From assembly GCA_015067725.1 (NCBI GenBank), contig SVLX01000011.1, positions 1-64,000 of the forward strand: DNA of 64,000 nt. The letters run 5' to 3'. This document shows, one piece after another, positions 52,887 to 60,596 of the stretch; the stretch's first letter is position 1; every line of letters begins with the position of its first letter. The notes beneath the pieces were generated by a model, which was given only the letters and a program-made list of their open reading frames with translations, made no database searches and had not been told where the DNA came from. The stretch is from Oscillospiraceae bacterium (GTDB lineage Bacteria; Bacillota; Clostridia; Oscillospirales; Oscillospiraceae). The translations under genes and the position numbers were made by a program.

Positions 52887-53744
52887 TCAAAACAGAAAAT
52901 CCGCAAGCCCCAGTTCTTCGCCCAGAGCCTTCATTTTCTTAAATGCCTGCTGTTCAATCTGCCGCACCCGCTCTTTGGAAATGCCCAGAAGCCCGGCGAT
53001 TTCCTCCAGCGGGTGACAGTTACCGTCTTCCATGCCGAAGTGCAGCCGCAATATGGTCTGCTGTCGGGGGGTGAGCTGACCCATGAGCCGGTCCATTAAC
53101 TCCAGAAGCTGAGCCTGAATCATGGACTCCAGCGGGTCATGGGTGGACTTCTCCGGCAAAAGTTGCCCCAGAGTAGTCCCGTTGTCTTCTCCGGCGGGGG
53201 CATCCAGCGAGCAGACCTCAGGGATGATTTGCAGCAGCTTTTTCACCCGGTTTACGGGGATTCCGGAATGTTCTGCCAAAGTTTCCGGGTCGGGTTCACT
53301 GCTTTGTTGTTGCAGATACCGGGCCTTGATTTCCAGCAGTTTGCGCAGTTGCCGGGCTGTATGTACCGGGACACGAATCAGCCCGGCGTGTTGCATGAGA
53401 CAGCGGGTAATGCCCTGACGAATCCATTTGGTGGCATAGGTGGAGAAGCGGTAACCCAGTTGCCCATCATACTTTCTTGCCGCCACCATCAGGCCAATAT
53501 TGCCCTCCTGAATCAAATCCATCAGCGCCACGCCCCGACCCTCATATTCCCGGGCGACCGCCACCACCAGCCGGAGATTGCCGGTAATCATCCGCCTGAG
53601 GGCGGCACCGTCTCCTGCGGCAATGGCCTGGGCAGTCTCCTGCTCCTCCCGGGCACTGAGCCGGGGGTAGCGGGAAATCTGCTCCAAATAGGTGGAAAGA
53701 CCGGTTTCCGCAGGCGTATGGTGTTGCCGGGTGTCAATGGCCAT
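52887..53744 (-). CDS. RNA polymerase sigma-70 factor, RpoD/SigA-like, lacking region 1.1
   Basis: The 285-residue protein has regions 1.2 to 4: TYLEQISRYPRLS, NLRLVVAVAREYEGRGVALMDLIQEGNIGLM, YRFSTYATKWIRQGITRCL, and region 4.2 EEIAGLLGISKERVRQIEQQAFKKMK. It follows dnaG by 10 bases, as sigA does in Bacillus, but is shorter than a standard SigA (about 370) and lacks region 1.1. It could be the housekeeping factor or a group 2 paralogue; this cannot be decided from this window. The next gene is a diverged sigma. Confidence 0.9.
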   Translation of the reverse strand: MAIDTRQHHTPAETGLSTYLEQISRYPRLSAREEQETAQAIAAGDGAALRRMITGNLRLVVAVAREYEGRGVALMDLIQEGNIGLMVAARKYDGQLGYRFSTYATKWIRQGITRCLMQHAGLIRVPVHTARQLRKLLEIKARYLQQQSSEPDPETLAEHSGIPVNRVKKLLQIIPEVCSLDAPAGEDNGTTLGQLLPEKSTHDPLESMIQAQLLELMDRLMGQLTPRQQTILRLHFGMEDGNCHPLEEIAGLLGISKERVRQIEQQAFKKMKALGEELGLADFLF

Positions 53745-53754
53745 GGCGCATACC

Positions 53755-55497
53755 TCATGTGTTGTAATTCTGTTTGTTCTTCATGGTGCCCAGCAAATCC
53801 ATCAGGTCTGCCGGGACGGTGGTCTTGCTGGACTGGTGGGCTTGCCGAATCCGGGCGATATAGTCGTTTAAGGCGTCCTCACTGACCGGATCCACCTGCC
53901 CCTGAAGGACACCGGCCAAATGGGCGGTTTCCTCGGGGGTGAAGCCCTCCAGACAGGACAAATCCACCCGCAGACCCGCCCGGTGACGCTCCCGCAGAAG
54001 GGCAAAGCAACGGCCGAGCAGGGGAGAGGAAAACGCGCTGGGTTCCAAATCCACCTGATCCAGCAGTGCAGGCTCCCGGCAGATGAGACCCAGCAACCCC
54101 TCCTCCGCTCTGGCAGAGGAAACATTGTCATACCGGACGGCGCGCTTGCCGGTGCGGTAGACCTCTGCCGGATTGGTGATGATTTTTTCTTCCCGCTTCT
54201 TCTCCCGCCGGACTCTGCGCTTGAGGGCTTTGTTGATTTCCAGCTTCATGGCATCCCAGGAGATTCCGGCGGCCTGGGCGGCCCGGATGCCATAGACTTC
54301 CTGCTGTACGGCGCTGTTCACCGAAGCCAACAGCTCTGCCGCCGCCTGGAGGAAGGATACCTTCTGCTCATCGTCCTGCAAATCAAACTTCCGGGCCAGT
54401 GTCTGAAGCTGGTATTCCATCTGATTCTCTGCTCCGTCCATCAGCAGCTTAAACCGGTCCGCACCGTACTTCTTCAGGAATTCATCGGGGTCTTTTGCCC
54501 CCTGAATCCGGAGAATCCGCATTTTTAGGCCGGACTTTTCCAGCATGGGCATTGCCCGGCGGGTGGCATTTTGACCGGCTTCGTCGCCGTCATAAATGAG
54601 GACGATTTCTTCGGTATACTTGGACAGGAGATTGACCTGCTCCTCAGTCAGTGCCGTACCCAGAGAAGCCACGGCGCAGTCAAAGCCATACTGGTGCAGG
54701 GCAATGGCATCCATATACCCCTCCACCAGAATGATTCTCCCGGCCTTGCTTTTCTTGGCCAGATTCATGGCAAAGAGATTCTTTCGCTTGTTGAAGATGA
54801 TGGTCTCCGGGGAATTCAGGTATTTGGGGGTGGAGTCGTCCATGACCCGCCCACCGAAACCGATGACATGACCCCGGACATCAATGATGGGGAACATGAG
54901 CCGGTTGCGGAACCGGTCATAGACTGTGCCTTTCTCTTTGTGCCGCAGAGCCAGACCTGCTTCCAATAATTCTTCTTCGGTATAATTTTTCTTCTTCATG
55001 GCATCCAGCAGACCCGTCCAGCCATTGGGGGCAAAGCCTACACCAAATCGGGTGAGGGTGGACTGACCCAGACCCCGGTTCCGGGCATAGGCTAGTCCTT
55101 CCGCACCGGCGGGGCTATAGAGGGTGGCGTGGAAAAACCGGGCGGCTTCTGCACACAGCGCCCAGAGCCGCTCCTGCTTTTTGTACCGACTCTGGTACTG
55201 CTCATCCTCCGGCACATCCATCCCGACCCGCTTGGCCAAATATTGCACCGCATCGGGATAGCTGAGGTTTTCAATCTCCATGATGAAATTGATGACTCCG
55301 CCGCCTTTGTGACAGCCGAAACAATAGAAAATGCCCTTGTCTGCGGCGACGGAGAAGGAGGCCGTCTTCTCCCCGTGGAAGGGACACAGACCAAACTGGT
55401 TGCTGCCCCGACGGGTCAGGGAGACATACTGGCTGACCACTTCCTCAATGGGGTTTCGTGCCACCAGCTCATCGATAAAAGATGGGGGAAAAGCCAT
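53755..55497 (-). CDS. dnaG: DNA primase
   Basis: DnaG makes RNA primers for replication. The 580-residue protein has the CHC2 zinc finger (CPFHGEKTASFSV, FYCFGCHKGG), the TOPRIM domain (VEGYMDAIALHQ, LIYDGDEAGQNA) and a C-terminal DnaB-interaction region. It has a strong promoter of its own and is followed by two sigma genes. GGAGGGG precedes the ATG. Confidence 0.97.
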   Translation of the reverse strand: MAFPPSFIDELVARNPIEEVVSQYVSLTRRGSNQFGLCPFHGEKTASFSVAADKGIFYCFGCHKGGGVINFIMEIENLSYPDAVQYLAKRVGMDVPEDEQYQSRYKKQERLWALCAEAARFFHATLYSPAGAEGLAYARNRGLGQSTLTRFGVGFAPNGWTGLLDAMKKKNYTEEELLEAGLALRHKEKGTVYDRFRNRLMFPIIDVRGHVIGFGGRVMDDSTPKYLNSPETIIFNKRKNLFAMNLAKKSKAGRIILVEGYMDAIALHQYGFDCAVASLGTALTEEQVNLLSKYTEEIVLIYDGDEAGQNATRRAMPMLEKSGLKMRILRIQGAKDPDEFLKKYGADRFKLLMDGAENQMEYQLQTLARKFDLQDDEQKVSFLQAAAELLASVNSAVQQEVYGIRAAQAAGISWDAMKLEINKALKRRVRREKKREEKIITNPAEVYRTGKRAVRYDNVSSARAEEGLLGLICREPALLDQVDLEPSAFSSPLLGRCFALLRERHRAGLRVDLSCLEGFTPEETAHLAGVLQGQVDPVSEDALNDYIARIRQAHQSSKTTVPADLMDLLGTMKNKQNYNT

Positions 55498-55528
55498 AGT
55501 ACCCCTCCTTTCGTTGTTTTCCGGTTAT

Positions 55529-55557
55529 ATTATAACCCGAAAGAGGCGGTTGGTCAA
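55529..55557 (-). promoter_or_regulatory. Promoter of the dnaG-sigma operon
   Basis: On the minus strand, TTGACC (55557-55552) and TATAAT (55534-55529), 17 bases apart, 31 bases before the start. Confidence 0.8.
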
Positions 55558-55581
55558 CCGGGAATCCATATGGGGCGGATA

Positions 55582-56040
55582 CTACCGGTTAATCTCCGGC
55601 TTGTCGGTGCGACAGAGGATATAGTCAATGCTGACCCCATAAAAATCTGCCAACAGCACCAGCGTCTGGGTGGAGGGGATGCGCTCTCCGGTTTCAAACT
55701 TGGACAAGAGAGCCTGCTCAATACCGGTCTGAAGCTGTACTGCTACTTGAGTCAGTCCCCGGTCTTTGCGGAGCTTCTTCAGGTTATTCTTCAGAGGGAT
55801 GGTTTCATAGCGCTTTGCCGGGCTGTTGGGTGGGGTGTCGGTGCGCCCCAGAAGATAATCTACAGAGACACCGTGGAGGTCAGCCAGCTTAATGAGAATG
55901 TCCGTGGGGATATTGACGTCGCCCCGCTCGTAATTGCTGTAAACCCGTTGACTGCACAGAAGGAGCTTGCTGATTTGGGCTTGGGTTAAATCCTTGTCTT
56001 CCCGCAGGTCACGGATACGACGATAGATCATGGCGTTCAT
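55582..56040 (-). CDS. Tandem-HTH XRE regulator
   Basis: The 152-residue protein has two XRE helix-turn-helix domains in one chain (residues 8-65 and 85-142), each followed by a VDYLLGRTD / IDYILCRTD end. One polypeptide may thus bind as two half-sites. The first domain resembles the protein at 49293. GGAAAG lies before ATG 56040; ATG 56031 is an alternative. A 9-bp inverted repeat (56099-56121) upstream is a candidate operator. Confidence 0.87.
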   Translation of the reverse strand: MNAMIYRRIRDLREDKDLTQAQISKLLLCSQRVYSNYERGDVNIPTDILIKLADLHGVSVDYLLGRTDTPPNSPAKRYETIPLKNNLKKLRKDRGLTQVAVQLQTGIEQALLSKFETGERIPSTQTLVLLADFYGVSIDYILCRTDKPEINR

Positions 56041-56098
56041 GTCCTCTCTTTCCGAAATGGTGAGAAAATTGTATCGCAGCAGATTCCGGGCAAGCCGG

Positions 56099-56121
56099 TT
56101 TTAGCGAGGAATTCGCTAAAA
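56099..56121. promoter_or_regulatory. Inverted repeat upstream of tandem-HTH gene
   Basis: TTTTAGCGA (56099-56107) and TCGCTAAAA (56113-56121) form a perfect 9-bp dyad with a 5-base centre, 60 bases before the start of the tandem-HTH gene and 120 bases before the rpmE promoter. Confidence 0.5.
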
Positions 56122-56240
56122 ATGGGGAGAAAAGAAGTTCTGCCGGGCAGTGCCTCCGTGATTTTGCCCGGTGCGTCTCCGATTGATGCCACCCGGACAA
56201 AAAGAAAGACAGAATTTCAGAAAGAAAAGTAAAAAAACAC

Positions 56241-56269
56241 TTGCAATTCCGGGAAGTTTGTGGTATGAT
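56241..56269 (+). promoter_or_regulatory. Promoter of rpmE
   Basis: TTGCAA (56241-56246) and TATGAT (56264-56269), 17 bases apart. Confidence 0.75.
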
Positions 56270-56334
56270 ATCGGGGCTATTGAAATGACGGGCGTATTAC
56301 GCCTTTACCACCGAGCAGAAAGAGGTGAAACGAC

Positions 56335-56535
56335 ATGAAGGAAGCTACCCATCCCAAGTATGAACAGACTACGATCCGCTGTGCCTGTGGCAACGTTTTC
56401 ACGACTGGTTCCACTAAGAAGGACATCAAGGTTGAAATCTGCTCTAAGTGCCATCCCTTCTACACCGGCAAGCAGAAGCTGGTCGATACCGGTGGACGCG
56501 TTGATCGGTTCAACAAGAGATTTGGCCTGAAGTAA
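56335..56535 (+). CDS. rpmE: 50S ribosomal protein L31
   Basis: The 66-residue protein is L31 of the zinc-binding C+ type: IRCACGNVF near residue 16 and [14 protein letters not shown] near 37, with VDRFNKRFG at the end. AGAGGTG precedes the ATG. It is a single gene with a promoter and a strong terminator. Confidence 0.97.
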   Translation: MKEATHPKYEQTTIRCACGNVFTTGSTKKDIKVEICSKCHPFYTGKQKLVDTGGRVDRFNKRFGLK

Positions 56536-56541
56536 TCAACT

Positions 56542-56577
56542 AAAGTCCGCACTGCGTAACTGTAGTGCGGACTTTTT
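56542..56577 (+). terminator. Terminator of rpmE
   Basis: AAAGTCCGCACT (56542-56553) pairs with AGTGCGGACTTT (56564-56575), followed by TT. Confidence 0.93.
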
Positions 56578-56637
56578 GTATCATGGGGATTTTTGAAATA
56601 CTACGGAAAAGTAACTTATGCCAAGGAGGCCTTTGCC

Positions 56638-57222
56638 ATGAAGAGTACCGAGACTTTGCCCCAGGGCTACAAAGCAATCTACCAAATCAACATCAAAAAA
56701 GACAAGAAGCTGGCACTGCTGCTCAATCTGGTTGCGCTGGCGATTCTGACGGTTATGCTTCTGGTGGCGCTGCCCCTCGTTCCCATGAGCAGTTTCTGGC
56801 AGGGCGGTCTGGCGAAGGGTTACGGCAGGATGGCCGTGCTCCTGTTGGGTTTAGTGGCCTATATCTTTCTCCATGAGGCAGTGCATGGGGTGTTTATGCG
56901 CCGGTGCTGTACGGCGAAGGTGCGCTATGGCTTTACCGGCCTGTTCGCCTATGCCGGCAGTGACGGATACTACTGCCGCAAAGACTATATTGTCATTGCG
57001 CTGGCTCCGGTGGTCATCTGGGGCATTGTGCTGGCGGTGCTGAATGCCGCTGTGCCCCGGGAGTGGTTTTATGTGGTCTATCTGATTCAGGCAAACAACA
57101 TCGGTGGCGCAGCAGGGGATATGTATATGACCTGGAAGATGGGAAAAATGCCGGCAGATATTCTGGTGCAGGATACCGGACTGACCATGACGGTGTTCGG
57201 CCGGGGTGATGAGGCGGGCTGA
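56638..57222 (+). CDS. DUF3267 membrane protein with HExxH-type motif
   Basis: The 194-residue protein has about four membrane segments and HEAVHG in the third (near residue 80), the HExxH pattern of DUF3267, a putative intramembrane zinc protease family. A second possible ligand region (IQANNIGGAAGDMY) follows. ATG 56638 has CCAAGGAGG upstream; a frame starting 45 bases earlier has no such site. Protease activity is predicted only. Confidence 0.88.
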   Translation: MKSTETLPQGYKAIYQINIKKDKKLALLLNLVALAILTVMLLVALPLVPMSSFWQGGLAKGYGRMAVLLLGLVAYIFLHEAVHGVFMRRCCTAKVRYGFTGLFAYAGSDGYYCRKDYIVIALAPVVIWGIVLAVLNAAVPREWFYVVYLIQANNIGGAAGDMYMTWKMGKMPADILVQDTGLTMTVFGRGDEAG

Positions 57223-57284
57223 TTCCAGGCTGTCCATGCCATGAATGAACGGGAACTTAGAGCCCAGGTGGCTCAGGAGGAAAC

Positions 57285-58550
57285 ATGGAACTGAACTTTG
57301 AAGAACATGTGCAGGAGCGGGCGGTGCTGGTTGGCCTGAACGCAGACTGCTTTAAGAAAGAAGAAACGGCCACCGATGCCTCGTTGGAGGAATTGGAGGC
57401 CCTTTTGGAGACGGCCGGTGGCGTTTGCACCGGGAAGATTTTGCAAAACCGCCATACCCCCGATGCCCGCACCTTCATCGGTCAGGGCAAGGCGGAAGAG
57501 GTCAGGGACTTGATTGAAGCCACCGCCTCCAATATGGCCATTTTTGACAATGCCCTGTCTCCTTCCCAGATTCGGGTGCTGGAGGAAATTCTGGGCGTGA
57601 CGGTGCTGGACCGCAGTGCTCTGATTCTGGACATCTTCGCCCAACGGGCCAAGACGGCAGAGGGCCGGCTGCAGGTGGAGCTGGCGCAGTATCACTATTT
57701 ATTGCCCCGGCTCTCCGGCATGGGCAAGAGTTTGTCCCGGCAGGGCGGCGGCATTGGCACCCGTGGCCCCGGTGAGACTCAGTTGGAAACCGACCGCCGC
57801 CATATCCGCAGTCGCATTGCCAAACTGGAAGAAGAATTGGAGCAGGTGCGCAAGGTCCGTGCCGTCCAGCGCAGACAGCGGGGAAAGAACTCCGTCCCCG
57901 TGGTGGCACTGGTGGGCTATACCAACGCAGGCAAGTCCACCATGCTGAATCTGCTGACCGGGGCAGGTATCCCCGCCAACAACCGGCTCTTTGATACACT
58001 GGACACCACCTCCAGAGCCCTCAGCGTCAGCGATACGCTGGATGTGATTCTCTCCGATACCGTTGGCTTTATCTCCAAACTGCCCCACCATCTGGTGGAT
58101 GCCTTCCGGGCAACGCTGGAGGAGCTGGAGTATGCCGACCTGCTGATTCATGTGATTGACGCATCCGACCCGGACCGGGAGGATCATATTGCCGTGGTGG
58201 ATAAGCTGATTGCCAAGCTGGCCAAGGCGGATGTGCCGGTGATTCAGTGTTATAACAAGGCCGATTTGGTCTCTCCGGTGGATATTCCCGTGGGGGGAAA
58301 CCGGGTGGCGGTGTCGGCAAAGCTGGGTCTGGGGGCAGATAAACTACTGGCTTTGGTGGAAAAGAATCTGGCCAAGGGTCAGTACCGGGGTAAATTCCTC
58401 CTGCCCTACAGTAAAGGCGGCATTCTTGACCGTCTCCATCAGGAGGGTAAGGTTCTCTCGGTGGACTATGCCGCTGAGGGGATTCTGGTGGAGGCCGTCT
58501 GCGGGCCGGTGCTCTTTGGCCAACTGAAAGACTATCTGACACAGGAGTGA
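57285..58550 (+). CDS. hflX: GTPase HflX
   Basis: HflX splits stalled or hibernating ribosomes. The 421-residue protein has the N-terminal HflX domain (ARTFIGQGKAEEVRDL, FDNALSPSQIRVLEE), a coiled coil with GPGETQLETDRRHIRSRI, and a G domain (ALVGYTNAGKSTMLN, LSDTVGFISKLPHHLVDAF, YNKADL). AGGAGG precedes the ATG. The next gene starts 6 bases after its stop, so they are one transcript. Confidence 0.96.
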   Translation: MELNFEEHVQERAVLVGLNADCFKKEETATDASLEELEALLETAGGVCTGKILQNRHTPDARTFIGQGKAEEVRDLIEATASNMAIFDNALSPSQIRVLEEILGVTVLDRSALILDIFAQRAKTAEGRLQVELAQYHYLLPRLSGMGKSLSRQGGGIGTRGPGETQLETDRRHIRSRIAKLEEELEQVRKVRAVQRRQRGKNSVPVVALVGYTNAGKSTMLNLLTGAGIPANNRLFDTLDTTSRALSVSDTLDVILSDTVGFISKLPHHLVDAFRATLEELEYADLLIHVIDASDPDREDHIAVVDKLIAKLAKADVPVIQCYNKADLVSPVDIPVGGNRVAVSAKLGLGADKLLALVEKNLAKGQYRGKFLLPYSKGGILDRLHQEGKVLSVDYAAEGILVEAVCGPVLFGQLKDYLTQE

Positions 58551-58555
58551 CAAAT

Positions 58556-59200
58556 ATGGACGAATATCTGGTCCCGACAGATTATGGTCAGGATGAGTTT
58601 ATCGAGAAGAAGTCCCGCTTCATCGGCAGAGTCTGGCCGGTGGAGACGGAAGAAGAAGCTCTGGCCAGAATTCAGGAGATGCGGAAACAGCACTATGATG
58701 CCACCCACAACTGCTGGGCCTATATCATCCGGGACGGCGCTGTCCGGTTCTCCGATGACGGCGAGCCCGGCGGCACTGCGGGAATGCCCATGCTGCAGGT
58801 TCTGCAACGGGAGGGACTCAACAACATCGTCTGCGTGGTGACCCGGTACTTTGGCGGTATCCTGTTGGGTGCGGGCGGCTTGGTGCGGGCGTATACCAAG
58901 GGGGCAAAGATTGCCGTGGATGCGGCAGGAAAGTCTATGAAGCGGGTATGGACGGTGCTGTATCTGCCCATTCCCTACTCCTGGTATGAGCGGGTGAAGC
59001 TGGAGGTTGCCGCTTTCGGTGGCATTATCCGGGATACCCAGTTCGGCATGGATGTGGAGCTGGAGGTATTGTTCCCCGAAGCCCAGACCCAACCCTTCTT
59101 AGACCGATTGACGGATATGTCAGCGGCAACCCTGGAGGCCATGGTCACCGGGCAGGAATACCGGGCATTTCCGGTGACCGAAACCAGTAAGGTGGAGTAA
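58556..59200 (+). CDS. YigZ/IMPACT family protein
   Basis: The 214-residue protein has the IMPACT domain (SRFIGRVWPVETEEEA, DATHNCWAYIIRDG, DDGEPGGTAGMPML, VVTRYFGGILLGAGGLVRAY) and a C-terminal DUF1949 domain. The family is thought to act in translation or RNA contexts; no reaction is established. ATG 58556 follows CAGGAG at 58542-58547; a GTG at 58547 overlaps that site. It is co-transcribed with hflX. Confidence 0.93.
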   Translation: MDEYLVPTDYGQDEFIEKKSRFIGRVWPVETEEEALARIQEMRKQHYDATHNCWAYIIRDGAVRFSDDGEPGGTAGMPMLQVLQREGLNNIVCVVTRYFGGILLGAGGLVRAYTKGAKIAVDAAGKSMKRVWTVLYLPIPYSWYERVKLEVAAFGGIIRDTQFGMDVELEVLFPEAQTQPFLDRLTDMSAATLEAMVTGQEYRAFPVTETSKVE

Positions 59201-59407
59201 GGAAGCATTGCCGGGAGACAGCGCTTGTTGATTCCCTCCGTCTGCCCTGCCCACCTCCCTCATATAAAGGAGGCTAAAAGGCCCCATCCCAGAGGGGACT
59301 ATAGAGCGCAGCGAGACTGGGGGAGTTGGCCCCATCTCAGAGGGGACTATAGAGCGCGGCAGGACTGGAGAAACAACCATTTGCAGTTCATCGTTGGATG
59401 AGGAGGA
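59201..59407. repeat. Intergenic repeat block: inverted CTCCCTC module and two 48-bp direct repeats
   Basis: AGCGCTTGTTG, CCCTCCGTCTGCCC and CCACCTCCCTC (59219-59260) are the reverse complement of the module end at 51750-51790. Then a 48-bp unit occurs twice (from 59280 and from 59328): GGCCCCATC-C/T-CAGAGGGGAC, TATAGAGCGC and ACTGG. No gene is present. The end holds the leader of dgt. Confidence 0.7.
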
Positions 59408-59413
59408 ATGACC

Positions 59414-60427
59414 ATGACCATCAGACAAACACTGGAACAGGAAGAACACCGCCGCCTTGACCCCCGCGCGGCATTCTCTGACCGTTCACTGGGCAGACCT
59501 GTGCCGGAAGAACCACGGGAAACCGATGTGCGCACCTGCTATCAGCGGGACACCGACCGCATTGTACACAGTAAGTCCTTCCGGCGGCTGATGCACAAGA
59601 CCCAGGTCTTCCTGCAACCGGAGGGCGACCACTACCGCACCCGCATGACCCATACGCTGGAGGTGGCCCGGATTGCCCGCACCATCACCAGAAGCCTGAA
59701 CTTCAATGAGGACTTGGCAGAAGCCATTGCCATGGGGCATGATTTGGGGCATACCCCCTTTGGTCATGCCGGGGAGTCTGCCCTCTCCGATGTATTGGGC
59801 AAGCCTTTCCGCCACAATGAGCAGAGTCTCCGGGTGGTGGATCTGCTGGAGAAAGAGGGGGAGGGGCTGAACCTGACCCATGAGGTGCGGCTGGGCATTC
59901 TGGGACACACCGGGGAATATATCCCGGAGACCTTTGAGGGGCAGATCGTCCGGAAGTCCGACCAGATTGCCTATGTGAACCATGACATTGACGATGCCAT
60001 GCGGGCGGGTATCCTCCACTATGACGATATTCCCAGAGCCATCACCCGGATTCTGGGAGAAACCCACGCCCAGAGAATCAATACCCTGGTCTGTGACGTG
60101 GTGGTGACCTCCCGGGAGGCGGGGAAAATCATGATGTCGCCGGAGGTCGAGAAAGCCCATCGGGATTTGCGCACCTTCATGTTTGACCGGGTGTACAAAA
60201 ATCCCGTCGCCAAGGGGGAGGAGAGCAAGGCGAAGACCATGCTGAAAATGCTCTTTGAATACTATATGCGCCACCCCGAAGCCTTGCCGGAGGACTTTTT
60301 GCCCCAGCTTTCCTTTGACGGCATGGAGCGCACCGTCTGCGACTACATTGCCGGCATGACGGACAATTATGCCGTGGATAAGTATACCCACATTTTCATC
60401 CCCGCCGGTTGGGAAATCCGGGGATAG
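59414..60427 (+). CDS. dgt: Deoxyguanosinetriphosphate triphosphohydrolase (dNTPase)
   Basis: This HD-domain enzyme cleaves dNTPs to nucleosides and triphosphate. The 337-residue protein has RRLMHKTQVFLQPEGDHYRTRMTHTLEVA with the first His, HDLGHTPFGHAGE with the HD pair, and DQIAYVNHDIDDAMRAG with the last Asp. It lacks the extra length of E. coli Dgt and fits the Firmicutes dNTPase group. ATG 59414 was chosen because AGGAGG ends 7 bases before it; ATG 59408 is too near. It may also have a role in phage defence, as known for some Dgt. Confidence 0.93.
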   Translation: MTIRQTLEQEEHRRLDPRAAFSDRSLGRPVPEEPRETDVRTCYQRDTDRIVHSKSFRRLMHKTQVFLQPEGDHYRTRMTHTLEVARIARTITRSLNFNEDLAEAIAMGHDLGHTPFGHAGESALSDVLGKPFRHNEQSLRVVDLLEKEGEGLNLTHEVRLGILGHTGEYIPETFEGQIVRKSDQIAYVNHDIDDAMRAGILHYDDIPRAITRILGETHAQRINTLVCDVVVTSREAGKIMMSPEVEKAHRDLRTFMFDRVYKNPVAKGEESKAKTMLKMLFEYYMRHPEALPEDFLPQLSFDGMERTVCDYIAGMTDNYAVDKYTHIFIPAGWEIRG

Positions 60428-60501
60428 TTACGGCAGTTGCCCATTTTGGCGGTGCTGTCCCTGTGTGCCCAAGCCAACGAAAACCTTGCAAAAGAGAGAT
60501 G

Positions 60502-60532
60502 CTGCCCGGCTTAACGGAAAATGGCCGGGCAG
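60502..60532 (+). terminator. Hairpin between dgt and SLH-M14 gene
   Basis: CTGCCCGGC (60502-60510) pairs with GCCGGGCAG (60524-60532). A T-run is absent, so it may be a weak terminator or a leader hairpin. Confidence 0.45.
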
Positions 60533-60596
60533 AATTACGGATTTTATATCCCCACCGAAAAGGGTGGGAAGCGTGCAAAAAAAGGAGAAATAAACC

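Noticed and set aside
51537..53099. A 520-codon plus-strand frame across the sigma genes
   Set aside because: It runs through intergenic repeats and antisense to two recognisable sigma genes.
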